A DNA stretch of 64,000 nucleotides from Mesorhizobium sp. PAMC28654 (GCF_020616515.1 NZ_CP085135.1:3472001-3536000); one strand, 5' to 3'. Counted from the stretch's first letter, positions 52,272-61,145 are shown. The notes: generated by a model not told the origin, from the sequence alone. Made by a program: numbers and translations.

Positions 52272-54668
52272 TTACTTCTTGATGCCGCCGATGCGGCCGC
52301 CCATCGGCACCACGGCGCCGACCGGCTGATCGATCGCAACAAGCTTGCCGCTGACCGGCGCATCGATCTCGACCACGGCCTTGTCGGTCTCGATCTCGGC
52401 GATCAGTTCGCCTTCCTTGACCATGTCGCCGACCGCTTTCAGCCATTTGACGACGGTGCCTTCGCTGACAGTGAGATCGCCGAATGGCATCGTTATCGGC
52501 TCGTCGTCGCTGGTGGGGCCAACTGGCGCCAGCGCCGCAGGTGGCGTCACCTTGACAGGAGCAGACGCCGATTTAGCCGGCGCGGCACTTTTCAGTCCGA
52601 CTGTGTACCAGTGATCAGGTACCGGCGGCCGCCCCGCGATGACGTCGCGCACGCCCTGGACGATGCGAGGCGTATCAACCAGCATGGCGCGCTCCAGCAC
52701 CGGCGCGAAGGGATGCGATGTCGGTGCCGTGTGCAGCCTTCCGGGCGGGGCGTCGAGTTCATCGAAGGCAAGTTCGTTGATGGATTGTGCAATCTCGCCG
52801 CCAAGGCCGCACATGGCCCAGGCTTCGTCGACGATAAGCAGGCGATGGGTCTTTCGCACGCTGGCGACGATCGTGTCGATGTCGAGCGGCATGATGGTGC
52901 GCGGGTCGATGACCTCGGCCTCTATGCCGTCGGCGGCGAGCGCTTCGGCCGCCTCCAGCACGCGCTGCACCATCTGGCCGGCGGCAACAATGGTGATGTC
53001 GGTGCCGGCGCGGGCGATACGCGCGACGCCGAACGGCACGTAGTGTTCGCCCACGGGCACCTCGCCCTTGGAGGCGAACAGCGCCTTGGGTTCGAGCATG
53101 ATGACGGGGTCACCGGCCCGCAACGCGGTCTTCATGAGGCCTTTGGCGTCGGCCGGGGTCGAGGGGACGCAGACGATGAGGCCAGGCATATGGGCGAAGA
53201 CCGGGTGGTAGATGCCGCTATGGTGCGGCCCGGAACTGCGCAGCGCGCCGGCGCCGACGCGCACCACCATCGGCGCGCTCATCAGGCCGCTGGTCATGTA
53301 GCGCAGCTTGGCCGCCTGAAGGAAAATCTGCCCTGCGGTCTCGAAGGCGAAGTCGGCGAACATCAGGTCCGAAACGGTGCGTGCACCGGTGGCCGAGGCG
53401 CCGACAGCGGCGGCGGTAAAACCTTGCTCGGAGATCGGCGTGTCGACCATGCGCCCGGCGCCGAACTCCTGCCAGAGGTTCTTGGTGTGGGCAAAGCTGC
53501 CGCCGCGCTCGCCGGTGCCCTCGCCGAAATAGAGGATCGCCGGATTGGCGCGCATCTCTTCGGCGATGCCGTCGCGCACGGCTTCCAGCCAGCCCTGCGT
53601 GCGCGTCTCGCCGGCGGCTCGCGGCTGCAGGGCAGCCGGTGGATTGATGGGATCGGCAAACACATGCAGGCGCACCGTCGCCGGATCGGGCTCGGGCGAA
53701 TTGCGGGCAAAGGCCAGCGCTTCCTCGACGACCTTCTCGATTCGCGCCTCGATTGCGGCAAGCACCTCGGCATCGGCAATGCCGTAATCCTCAATCAGCT
53801 TCTTGCGGAACATGTCGATGGGATCGCGCTTGATCCAGGCGTCGAGCTCCTCCTGCGTGCGGTAGGTGCCGATGACGGGATCGCCCTCATGGTGGCCGAC
53901 AGTGCGATAGGTCTTGGCCTCGATCAGCGTCGGACCCTTCCCGGAACGGGCGCGTTCGGTGGCTTCCTTCATCGCCAGCCAGACGGCGAAGACGTCGTTG
54001 CCGTCGACCGCGACACCAGGCATGCCGTAGGACGCGGCCTTGGTGGCGATTTCCGGATTGAGCGTTATGGATTTGAGCGGTGTGGCGGTGGCGTAGAGAT
54101 TGTTCTCGCAGATGAAGACCGCCGGCGCGCGCTGCACAGCGGCAAAGTTGAGCGCCTCGTGAAAACCGCCATGATTGGCGGCGCCATCGCCGAAGAAGGC
54201 GACGCCGATGTCATCACGCCCCTGCTGGCGCGCGCTCATGCCGATGCCGACGGCATGGCCGATGCCGGCGGCGACGATGCCATTGGTGCCGAACAGGCCG
54301 ACCGAGCGGTCATAGAGATGCATGGTGCCGCCACGACCGCCGCAAATGCCGTCGGCCTTGCCGAACAGCTCGGCCATCACCCGTCCGGGATTGGCGCCCT
54401 TGGCCAGTGCGTGGCCGTGGCCGCGATGGGTCGAGGTGACCCAATCGGTCGGACGCAGATGCGCGCAGACGCCGACACCTGTCGCCTCTTCGCCGATATA
54501 GAGATGCAGAAAGCCGGGCGTCTCGCCCTTGCGGCAGGCGATCTGGGCAATGCTTTCGAAACGGCGCAACAGCACCATGCGTTCGAACAGGTCGAGCAGG
54601 ACCTGCTTGTCGGGCAGGTTTGGAGCGCCCTTGAAATCGTCGCGCGCTCGCGCCGCTGAAATTGCCAC
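52272..54668 (-). CDS. 2-oxoacid dehydrogenase E1alpha-E1beta-lipoyl fusion protein
   Basis: A 798-residue fusion. Residues about 1-330 are E1alpha (HRGHGHALAKG; ThDP site GDGAANHGGFHEALNFAA). About 350-690 is E1beta (PISEQGFTAAAVGA; VDEAWAMCGLGGEIAQS). An Ala/Pro-rich linker leads to a lipoyl domain at about 725-798 with lipoyl-Lys763 in EIETDKAVVEI. It should decarboxylate a 2-oxo acid and load the acyl group onto its own lipoyl arm. Usually that arm is on E2. I chose the GTG at 54668, six bases after AGGGAGG; another GTG lies at 54710. Acetoin dehydrogenase-type relatives are possible. Confidence 0.88.
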   Translation of the reverse strand: MAISAARARDDFKGAPNLPDKQVLLDLFERMVLLRRFESIAQIACRKGETPGFLHLYIGEEATGVGVCAHLRPTDWVTSTHRGHGHALAKGANPGRVMAELFGKADGICGGRGGTMHLYDRSVGLFGTNGIVAAGIGHAVGIGMSARQQGRDDIGVAFFGDGAANHGGFHEALNFAAVQRAPAVFICENNLYATATPLKSITLNPEIATKAASYGMPGVAVDGNDVFAVWLAMKEATERARSGKGPTLIEAKTYRTVGHHEGDPVIGTYRTQEELDAWIKRDPIDMFRKKLIEDYGIADAEVLAAIEARIEKVVEEALAFARNSPEPDPATVRLHVFADPINPPAALQPRAAGETRTQGWLEAVRDGIAEEMRANPAILYFGEGTGERGGSFAHTKNLWQEFGAGRMVDTPISEQGFTAAAVGASATGARTVSDLMFADFAFETAGQIFLQAAKLRYMTSGLMSAPMVVRVGAGALRSSGPHHSGIYHPVFAHMPGLIVCVPSTPADAKGLMKTALRAGDPVIMLEPKALFASKGEVPVGEHYVPFGVARIARAGTDITIVAAGQMVQRVLEAAEALAADGIEAEVIDPRTIMPLDIDTIVASVRKTHRLLIVDEAWAMCGLGGEIAQSINELAFDELDAPPGRLHTAPTSHPFAPVLERAMLVDTPRIVQGVRDVIAGRPPVPDHWYTVGLKSAAPAKSASAPVKVTPPAALAPVGPTSDDEPITMPFGDLTVSEGTVVKWLKAVGDMVKEGELIAEIETDKAVVEIDAPVSGKLVAIDQPVGAVVPMGGRIGGIKK

Positions 54669-54751
54669 CGGGGCCTCCCTGGTCCGTATTCGCACCGGGG
54701 CAGGCGGCACCGGCGGCGAGCTTGTTGGTCGCTCGCTTTGGCCGATAATAG

Positions 54752-54767
54752 ATTATAATAGCATAAT
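54752..54767. promoter_or_regulatory. GntR-type operator (site D) before the E1 fusion operon
   Basis: ATTAT-AATAGC-ATAAT contains TTATAATAGCAT exactly. On the minus strand it falls in the spacer of a TAGACA-17-ATTATC promoter-like pair about 84 nt before the GTG start. It lies in the 130-nt gap after the enolase-family gene. Confidence 0.6.
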
Positions 54768-54798
54768 GTCTACTGGCTCTAAAAGAGTCGCAAAGATG

Positions 54799-56019
54799 CT
54801 AGATTTTGGTGATGCGCACCGTGGCGTCTGGCCGCTGGAACAGCTCCGGCCGCAGGCTGAGGCCAAGCCCCGCACCTTCGAGCGGCGCGACATGGCCATT
54901 GCTGACGGGCGGGATGTCGGCGACGATCTCGGTGTACCAGCCGGTGAAATAGGCGCGGACCGCTTCCTGGTAGTTGACGTTCGGCAAGGTGGCCGACAGC
55001 GCGCAACTGGCGGCATAGACGATCGGCCCGGTGCAATCGTGCAAGGTCACCGGCAGTTCGCTGGCCTCGGCCATGTTGGCGATCTTGCGTGCTTCGCTCA
55101 AGCCCCCGCACCAGGCGAGGTCGATCATGATCACGCTGGCCGCGCGCTTGTCGATCAACTGCTTGAACATCTGCCGCGAGGCCAGCCGCTCGCTGGCGGC
55201 GATCGGGATGGAGGTGTGGCGGGCGAGCTCGGCCATCGCGTCGAGCTCATTGTAGCGGATCGGCTCCTCCAGCCAGGCGACGTCGTAGGGTTTCAACGCC
55301 TCGGCGATGCGCAGCACCGGCGGCAAGGTCCACAGCCCATGCAGCTCGACCATGATTTCCATGTCGCGGCCGACGGCGTCACGAATTTTCTGAAACGGCT
55401 CCAGCGCCTTGTCGAGATCGGCAAGCGAAATGCGGGTGCCGTTCGATGCCTCGGCGGCGATGTCGAACGGCCATATCTTCATCGCGCCGATGCCTTCGGA
55501 TCTCAGGCTTTTGGCAAGGTCTCCGGCATTGTAGCGCCAGGCGAGAAGATCCTCATACGGGCCTTCGTTTGAGTCGCCGGCTTTGAGCGACCAGTCTTCG
55601 CCGCGCTCGAACAGGGCGTTCTTCTTGGTGGCGCGGACATGCTTGTAGCCGGCGCAGGTGTTGTAGATCGGCACGGCCTTGTGCGTGCGGCCGCCGAGCA
55701 GCCGCCACACCGGCTCGCCGAGCGCCTGGCCATAGATGTCCCACAGCGCGATGTTGACGGCGGAATTGCCGCGCACCTCTGCGCCGGAATCGCGCGCCCC
55801 GACATAGACGCTGCCCAGTGTACGGTCGTGCAGCTCGATGTCGCGCGGATCCTTGCCCAGAAGGTAAGCGGCGACATTGTCATGGATGTAGGAGGCGACA
55901 GGCCCCGGCGCCCAGAAGGTCTCGCCGGTGCCGATGAGGCCGGCATCGGTGTGGACGCGCAGCCAGAACAGGAACGGGAACTCCGCCAGCTGCAATGTTT
56001 CGAGCGCAACGACCTTCAT
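54799..56019 (-). CDS. Enolase-superfamily (mandelate racemase-like) sugar-acid dehydratase
   Basis: A 406-residue enzyme: N-terminal capping domain, then a barrel with metal and acid/base residues in AMKIWPFD, MVELHGLWTLP, AWLEEPIRYN, AASERLASR and the C-terminal LHDCTGP. The substrate is likely an aldonate dehydrated to a 2-keto-3-deoxy acid. The substrate-side His in VELHG differs from the DVHARF site of the second family member at 58778. The ATG at 56019 follows AGGGAGGAAAA. It is divergent from the SDR gene. Confidence 0.87.
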   Translation of the reverse strand: MKVVALETLQLAEFPFLFWLRVHTDAGLIGTGETFWAPGPVASYIHDNVAAYLLGKDPRDIELHDRTLGSVYVGARDSGAEVRGNSAVNIALWDIYGQALGEPVWRLLGGRTHKAVPIYNTCAGYKHVRATKKNALFERGEDWSLKAGDSNEGPYEDLLAWRYNAGDLAKSLRSEGIGAMKIWPFDIAAEASNGTRISLADLDKALEPFQKIRDAVGRDMEIMVELHGLWTLPPVLRIAEALKPYDVAWLEEPIRYNELDAMAELARHTSIPIAASERLASRQMFKQLIDKRAASVIMIDLAWCGGLSEARKIANMAEASELPVTLHDCTGPIVYAASCALSATLPNVNYQEAVRAYFTGWYTEIVADIPPVSNGHVAPLEGAGLGLSLRPELFQRPDATVRITKI

Positions 56020-56059
56020 TTTTCCTCCCTATACCAATGGAACGTGTGGCCCAGCGGAC

Positions 56060-56069
56060 AATAGCATAT
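56060..56069. promoter_or_regulatory. Partial GntR-type site (F)
   Basis: CAATAGCATA keeps the right half of TTATAATAGCATA but not the left half. It lies 41 nt before the enolase-family start in the divergent region. Weak match. Confidence 0.35.
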
Positions 56070-56074
56070 CACCG

Positions 56075-56103
56075 TTGACAGGCATTTATGGTACCGGTAT
56101 CAA
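56075..56103 (+). promoter_or_regulatory. Promoter of the SDR-transketolase operon overlapped by a LacI-type operator
   Basis: TTGACA (56075-56080), a 17-nt spacer and TATCAA (56098-56103) form a promoter. Its -10 lies within ATGGTACCGGTATCAA (56088-56103), 15 of 16 bases identical to the reverse complement of the palindrome at 49479-49494. Binding there would block RNA polymerase. Confidence 0.65.
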
Positions 56104-56136
56104 GCACGTCAAGATGACCACTGGGAGAGTGCTCGC

Positions 56137-56931
56137 TTGCCTGCCGAAAATCAAAACACAACGCCAAGGAGAGCACTGGTCACCGGTGCCGCGGGCGGCC
56201 TGGGCCGCGAGGTGGCGATCCAGCTGGCCCGACGCGGTTGTGCGGTCGCGATTACCGACATCAATGGCGAGGGAGCGGCCGAGACCGCCCGGCAGATCAG
56301 CGAAATCGGCGTGGAAAGCGAAACCATCATCGGCGATTTCACCCTGGAAGGCGCGGCGGAAGCGGCCGTGGAAAAGGTGGTCGTGCGCTGGGGCGGCATC
56401 GACGTCCTTGTCAACAATGCCGGCTATGGCGTGATCGAACCGTTCCTCGAGGCCACCTACAAGGCGTGGACGCGCACGCTGGCGCTCAACGTCACCGCGC
56501 TTGCCATGGCCTGCAAGGCAGCGGGCCGGGTGATGCGCGACCAGCGTTCGGGGCGCATCATCAACATCACCTCGCCGGGTTCGCGCATGGCGCTGCCGGA
56601 TTACACCGCTTACACGGCGAGCAAGGCCGGCGTCGATTCCATCACCCGCGCGGCGGCGGTGGCGCTGGCGCCCTATGGCGTGCAAGTCAACAGCCTGGCG
56701 CCCGGTATGATGGACACCGAGATGCAGCGCTCGACCGAAGTCGACCTCGCCCGAGCCACCGGCCGCAACGATTTGCAGGCCTTTCTCGACGAACGCACGC
56801 GCCGCATCCCGCTTGGCCGCCGCGCCGAGATCGCGGAGGTTGCCGAAGCCGTCGTCTGGCTCTGCCTCGACGCCCCGAAATACATGACCGCCGAGCGGCT
56901 CAACATGTCGGGCGGGCTCGACAAGGACTGA
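56137..56931 (+). CDS. Short-chain dehydrogenase/reductase
   Basis: A 264-residue SDR: cofactor motif TGAAGGLG, NNAGYG, catalytic Ser in NITSPGSRM and Tyr-x-x-x-Lys in YTASKAGVDSI. The substrate is probably a sugar acid or keto sugar, judged from the operon (SDR, transketolase halves, dehydratase). The start appears to be TTG at 56137 behind GGGAGAG, because no ATG or GTG in frame lies upstream close by. Confidence 0.86.
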   Translation: MPAENQNTTPRRALVTGAAGGLGREVAIQLARRGCAVAITDINGEGAAETARQISEIGVESETIIGDFTLEGAAEAAVEKVVVRWGGIDVLVNNAGYGVIEPFLEATYKAWTRTLALNVTALAMACKAAGRVMRDQRSGRIINITSPGSRMALPDYTAYTASKAGVDSITRAAAVALAPYGVQVNSLAPGMMDTEMQRSTEVDLARATGRNDLQAFLDERTRRIPLGRRAEIAEVAEAVVWLCLDAPKYMTAERLNMSGGLDKD

Positions 56932-56934
56932 TCG

Positions 56935-57783
56935 ATGCTGCGAAACTCACCTCCCGGCGCCGCCGACATCGGCGCGCTCGAACGCAAGGCGACACGGTTG
57001 CGCCGCCACATGCTGACCATGGCGCGCGGCCAGGGCCAAGGCTATATCGGCCAGGGGCTCGGCATCGCCGATGCGCTGGCGGCGCTGTATTTTCACGAAC
57101 TGCGCTACGACCCGCACAATCTGAACTGGCCGGACCGCGACCGCTTCCTGCTGTCGACCGGCCACTACTCGATCGCGCTGTGGGCGGCGCTGGCCGAGGC
57201 CGGCATCATTCCTGTCGAGGAACTGGTCACCTACGGCGCCGACAACAGCCGGCTGGAGATGTCGACGCTCGACACCACGCCCGGCGTCGAAATGATCGGT
57301 GGTTCGCTCGGCCACGGCCTCGGACAAGGTGTCGGCCAGGCGCTGGGTTTGCGCGTCGACCGGTCCGACGCACGCGTCTTCGTCGAGCTTTCCGACGGCG
57401 AGATGCAGGAGGGCTCGACCTGGGAAGCCGCGATGTCGGCCAGCCATTTCAAGCTCGATGGGCTGGTGTCGCTTATCGACTGCAATGGCATCCAGGCCGA
57501 TGGACCCGTCGTGCTCGACGTGGAACCTGTAGCCGGCAAATGGCGCGCCTTTGGCTGGGAGACGTTTGAGATCGACGGCAACGACATGACAGCCGTGGTC
57601 GGCGCGCTGGCCAGTGCCCGTGCGCGCAACGGCAAGCCGAAGGCGATCGTGCTGCGCACACTGCCCGGCAAGGGCGTGCCGCGCATCGAGACCAGCGAGA
57701 AATCGCACTTCTTCCGCATCGACATGGCGCAATGGGACGGCATCATCGCCGAGTTCGAGCAAAGCGTGGGAACACAGCTATGA
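56935..57783 (+). CDS. Transketolase-like enzyme, N-terminal (ThDP-binding) subunit
   Basis: A 282-residue half-transketolase: GQGYIGQGLGIADALAALYF, STGHYSIALWAAL and the ThDP/Mg motif VELSDGEMQEGSTWEAAM with DCNGIQADG. It lacks the pyrimidine-binding and C-terminal domains, which are encoded by the next gene. Split transketolases act on unusual substrates such as apulose 4-phosphate in some pathways. Here the substrate is unknown. The stop overlaps the partner start by 4 nt. Confidence 0.9.
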   Translation: MLRNSPPGAADIGALERKATRLRRHMLTMARGQGQGYIGQGLGIADALAALYFHELRYDPHNLNWPDRDRFLLSTGHYSIALWAALAEAGIIPVEELVTYGADNSRLEMSTLDTTPGVEMIGGSLGHGLGQGVGQALGLRVDRSDARVFVELSDGEMQEGSTWEAAMSASHFKLDGLVSLIDCNGIQADGPVVLDVEPVAGKWRAFGWETFEIDGNDMTAVVGALASARARNGKPKAIVLRTLPGKGVPRIETSEKSHFFRIDMAQWDGIIAEFEQSVGTQL

Positions 57784-58769
57784 GCGGTGTCGCGATGGAG
57801 GCCGGACGCACGCTGGCCATGGGCCAGGACGAAGCGATTGGTGGTGGCCGGCAGAGCGTGGAAGCGCCGTTCGGCCGGGCGCTGGCCAGGCTTGGCCAGA
57901 GCCGCCCCGACATTGTCGGGCTGACCGCCGACCTCGGCAAATACACCGACATTCTCCCCTTCCGCGACGCCTTCCCGGATCGCTTCTTCAATGTCGGCAT
58001 GGCCGAGCAGAATCTCGTCGCCGTCGCCGCCGGGCTGGCGCGCACCGGCAAGGTGCCGTTCGCCACAACCTATGGCGTGTTCGCGACGCGGCGCGCCTAT
58101 GATTTCGTCGCCATCGCGCTCGCCCACTCCAACCTCAACGTCAAGATCGTCGCCGGCCTGCCCGGCCTGACCACCGGTTATGGCGGCACGCATCAGGCGA
58201 TCGAGGACCTGGCGCTGATGCGCATGATACCCGGCCTGACCATCATCGACCCCTGCGATGCGACGGAGATCGAGGCGGCGACAGCAGCGATCGCCGAGCA
58301 CCAAGGGCCGGTCTATATGAGGCTGCTGCGCGGCAGCGTGCCCGTCGTGTTCGAGCCCGGTTATCTCTTCGAGATCGGCAAGGCGCGGCGTCTTCGTGAA
58401 GGCTCAGATGTCGGCATCATCTCGACCGGCTTCATGACCGAGCGAGCGCTGGATGCGGCGGTGGCTTTGCAGAGACAAGGCATCTCGGCCAGTGTGCTGC
58501 ACGTGCCGACCATAAAACCGTTCGACGCTACGGCGGTGGCTGAATTTGCTGCCGGCGCTGGTCATATTGTCACCGCAGAAAACCATGTGGTGGTCGGTGG
58601 GCTGGCGAGCCTTGTCGTCGAGACCTTGTTCGACGCCGGCATTGTGAAGAAGGTGGCCCGCATTGGCCTGCCGGACCGCTATATCGAATGCGGCGCGGTG
58701 CCGACCTTGCAAGCGAAATACGGCCTGACCACCGAGGCCGTCATCGCGACCATCGCTGGTTTGAGCTAG
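57780..58769 (+). CDS. Transketolase-like enzyme, C-terminal (pyrimidine-binding) subunit
   Basis: A 329-residue partner subunit: GLTADLGKYTDILPF, the catalytic Glu in FNVGMAEQNLVAVAAGLA, TTYGVFATRRAYDF, GLPGLTTGYGGTHQAIEDLALMR (split here across the usual motif), and the C-terminal TAENHVVVGGLASLV. It forms the active ThDP enzyme with the upstream gene product. I chose the ATG at 57780, overlapping the previous stop (ATGA); the frame runs further upstream without a plausible start. Confidence 0.9.
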   Translation: MSGVAMEAGRTLAMGQDEAIGGGRQSVEAPFGRALARLGQSRPDIVGLTADLGKYTDILPFRDAFPDRFFNVGMAEQNLVAVAAGLARTGKVPFATTYGVFATRRAYDFVAIALAHSNLNVKIVAGLPGLTTGYGGTHQAIEDLALMRMIPGLTIIDPCDATEIEAATAAIAEHQGPVYMRLLRGSVPVVFEPGYLFEIGKARRLREGSDVGIISTGFMTERALDAAVALQRQGISASVLHVPTIKPFDATAVAEFAAGAGHIVTAENHVVVGGLASLVVETLFDAGIVKKVARIGLPDRYIECGAVPTLQAKYGLTTEAVIATIAGLS

Positions 58770-58777
58770 AGTTTGGC

Positions 58778-59950
58778 ATGAAGATCACCGAGATCGAAAC
58801 CTTTGCCGTCGGCGCCGGCTGGAAGAACTGGCTATTCGTCAGGGTTCATACCGACAGCGGCATCCATGGTGTCGGAGAGGGAACGCTCAACGGTTTCATC
58901 AAGACCACCGAAGCCGGCGTGCATGAGCTTAAGCATCTCGCCATCGGCCAGAATCCGCGCCGTATCAACGCGCTGGCCAAGCGCATGCTGGACAGTGTTT
59001 CGCTCGATGGCGGCCATATCCACCGCACCGTCATCGCGGCGATCGAGGTTGCCTGCTGGGATATCCTGGGCAAGAGCCTCGGCGTTCCCATCCACCAGCT
59101 TCTCGGCGGCCAGGTGCGCGACAGCGTGCTCGGCTACGCCAATGGCTGGTACCGCACCGAGCGTACGCCCGAAGCTTTCCTTGAAGCAGCCCGAGCGGTG
59201 CTGGCCAAGGGCTTCAAGGCGTTCAAGCTCGACCCGTTCGGCACCGCGCAAGGTTTTATTTCGCGCGAAGAGCTCGACCTGTCCTACGCCATCTGCCGGA
59301 CACTGCGCGACCGACTGCCTGGGGATACGCTGATCCTGATCGACGTGCATGCCCGCTTCACCGAGATCGCGGCGCTGCAGGCGGCGCAAAAATTCGCGGA
59401 TCTCGACATCTACTGGTGGGAGGAGCCGACCTCGCGCGACCGGCAGGAAACCGTGCACGAAGTCGCGCATCGTTCGCCGATCCCGGTGGCGACCGGCGAG
59501 ATGTACGACACGGTCGGCCAGTTCTACACGCTGGCCGCAGGCGGCGGCGTCAACATCTTCCAGCCCGAGCCGATGTCGCTCGGCGGCATCGCGCCATCGA
59601 TGCAGGTGGCCAACCTGGCGCTTGCCCATGGCAGCCATATCGCGCCGCACCAGAGCGGCGGCCCGGTGGCGACGGCGGTGTGCCTGCAACTGGCCGCGGC
59701 GGTGCCGAACTTCCTCATCCAGGAGCATTTCGACGCCTTCAACGACCCGTGGACGCGCGATCTCGTGACCTGGCATCCGACCGTCAATCCGGACAACGGC
59801 CACCTGTCGCTGCCGGATGCGCCGGGACTCGGCATCGATCTCAACATCGATGCGATCAAGGATCATCCCTACGATCCCAAAGCCTATCTCAACGTCCACG
59901 CCGAGGGCTGGGAAAAGCGTCTTGGGCGGCGGGAGGACTCCAAGCCCTGA
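58778..59950 (+). CDS. Enolase-superfamily dehydratase (galactonate dehydratase-like)
   Basis: A 390-residue enzyme. Barrel motifs: KAFKLDPFG (Lys), LILIDVHARF (Asp metal ligand), YWWEEPTSRD (Glu), VATGEMYD (Glu) and HGSHIAPHQSGGP (His). This is the D-galactonate/aldonate dehydratase-like group. It would convert an aldonate to a 2-keto-3-deoxyaldonate. It is the last gene of the SDR-transketolase operon, 8 nt after the transketolase subunit, with its stop abutting the convergent LacI gene. Confidence 0.88.
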   Translation: MKITEIETFAVGAGWKNWLFVRVHTDSGIHGVGEGTLNGFIKTTEAGVHELKHLAIGQNPRRINALAKRMLDSVSLDGGHIHRTVIAAIEVACWDILGKSLGVPIHQLLGGQVRDSVLGYANGWYRTERTPEAFLEAARAVLAKGFKAFKLDPFGTAQGFISREELDLSYAICRTLRDRLPGDTLILIDVHARFTEIAALQAAQKFADLDIYWWEEPTSRDRQETVHEVAHRSPIPVATGEMYDTVGQFYTLAAGGGVNIFQPEPMSLGGIAPSMQVANLALAHGSHIAPHQSGGPVATAVCLQLAAAVPNFLIQEHFDAFNDPWTRDLVTWHPTVNPDNGHLSLPDAPGLGIDLNIDAIKDHPYDPKAYLNVHAEGWEKRLGRREDSKP

Positions 59951-60991
59951 TCAGGCACTCTCGCGGTCGACGATCTCGAAGCCGAGGCTGGTGATGGTCG
60001 GCACCTTGGTGTCGCCGCCGAGCCTCGCCAGCAATTGCCGCACCGCGCGGCGGCCCATCTCGTAGCGATTGACCTTCACCGTGGTCAGCGGCGGATACAG
60101 CTGCGCCGCCAGATCGATGTCACCATAACCGGCGATGGCGATCCTGCCTGGCACCGCCCAGCCGCGCCGGTGGCACTCCTGCACGGCGCCGACGGCCAGC
60201 GTGTCGCTGGAAAAGAAGATGGCGTCGATGTCCTTGTGGCGGGAGGTCAACGTCACCAGCGCCTCGGCCCCGCCTTGCGCGGTGATCGGCACCTCGACCT
60301 CCATGTCGCCACGGTTCTTGAAGCCGAGTTCCGCCAGAGCGGCGTTATAGCCGGTGCGGCGTTGCTGCAAGCGGTCATTGCCATGGACCGGCGTCGAGAC
60401 GAAGCCGATGCGCTTGTAGCCCTTGGCGGCCAGATGCATGGTCATGGCGTAGGCGGTCTCGAAGTTGGAGACGCCAACCACCATGTCGAGCGGCTTGCGG
60501 CCCTTGATCTCGGAAATCTCGACCACCGGCGCGCCACTGCTGGTCAGCAATGCGCGCGCCGTCTCGCTTTGCACGAAGCTCTGCAGGATCATGCCGACCG
60601 GGCGCCAGCCGAGCAGGGTGCGGATCGCCTTTTCCTCCGCCTCCTGTGTGAATTCGCCTTGCACCAAGAGCATCGAATAGCCGCTCTGGTGGCATTCGTC
60701 GGACATGCCCTGAACCTGCTCGGCAATGCCCGAATTGATCAGCGGCGGCACCACCGTGCCGATCATGCGGCCATTGCCGCGCATGCTCGACGCCAGCCGG
60801 TTGGGCACGAAGCCGGCCTGCTCGATCGCCTGCAGCACCTTGGCGCGCGTTTCCGGCGAGACCATGTCGGGGTTGGACAGCACACGCGAAACCGTCATCG
60901 GCGCGACGCCGACGCGCTTGGCGATCTCGCGCACGCCAAGCCGCGCCGGCGGCTTCTTCTCGTCCGCGCCGTCCTCGGACCTGTCGGTCAT
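59951..60991 (-). CDS. LacI-family transcriptional regulator (GntR/KdgR-like group)
   Basis: A 346-residue LacI-type repressor. The helix-turn-helix and hinge are in LGVREIAKRVGVAPMTVSRVL and NRLASSMRGNGRMIGTVVPPL; the ligand domain has IFFSSDTLAVGAVQECHRRG and VPGRIAIAGYGDIDLA. It is the most likely binder of the TTGATACCGGTACCAA palindromes at 49479 and 56088. I chose the ATG at 60989-60991; an ATG at 61027 is in frame. It is divergent from the second sugar ABC operon. Confidence 0.9.
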   Translation of the reverse strand: MTDRSEDGADEKKPPARLGVREIAKRVGVAPMTVSRVLSNPDMVSPETRAKVLQAIEQAGFVPNRLASSMRGNGRMIGTVVPPLINSGIAEQVQGMSDECHQSGYSMLLVQGEFTQEAEEKAIRTLLGWRPVGMILQSFVQSETARALLTSSGAPVVEISEIKGRKPLDMVVGVSNFETAYAMTMHLAAKGYKRIGFVSTPVHGNDRLQQRRTGYNAALAELGFKNRGDMEVEVPITAQGGAEALVTLTSRHKDIDAIFFSSDTLAVGAVQECHRRGWAVPGRIAIAGYGDIDLAAQLYPPLTTVKVNRYEMGRRAVRQLLARLGGDTKVPTITSLGFEIVDRESA

Positions 60992-61123
60992 CACCAAGCT
61001 CCACCAGAGCGCGATCCGCGAGGGCAACGCCCGCTGCCGGATCGCGAAAAACTATTCATAGCGGTTGCGGAGGATGCTTTCCAGCGACACGCACGGTGAT
61101 CGTGTGGCTGACAAATTTCACCG

Positions 61124-61145
61124 TTGACAAGTTATAATATTATAA
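61124..61145 (+). promoter_or_regulatory. Promoter region and GntR-type palindrome (site E) of the second sugar ABC operon
   Basis: TTGACA (61124-61129) is followed by the perfect 14-bp palindrome TTATAATATTATAA (61132-61145), which shares TTATAATA with sites A-D. The -10 is uncertain (CTTAAT at 61147-61152 would give a 17-nt spacer). The remaining 245-bp divergent region shows no gene. Confidence 0.55.

Noticed and set aside
52611..54659. 682-codon open frame on the plus strand opposite the E1 fusion gene
   Set aside because: Antisense of a protein with complete ThDP and lipoyl motifs; no recognisable domain of its own.
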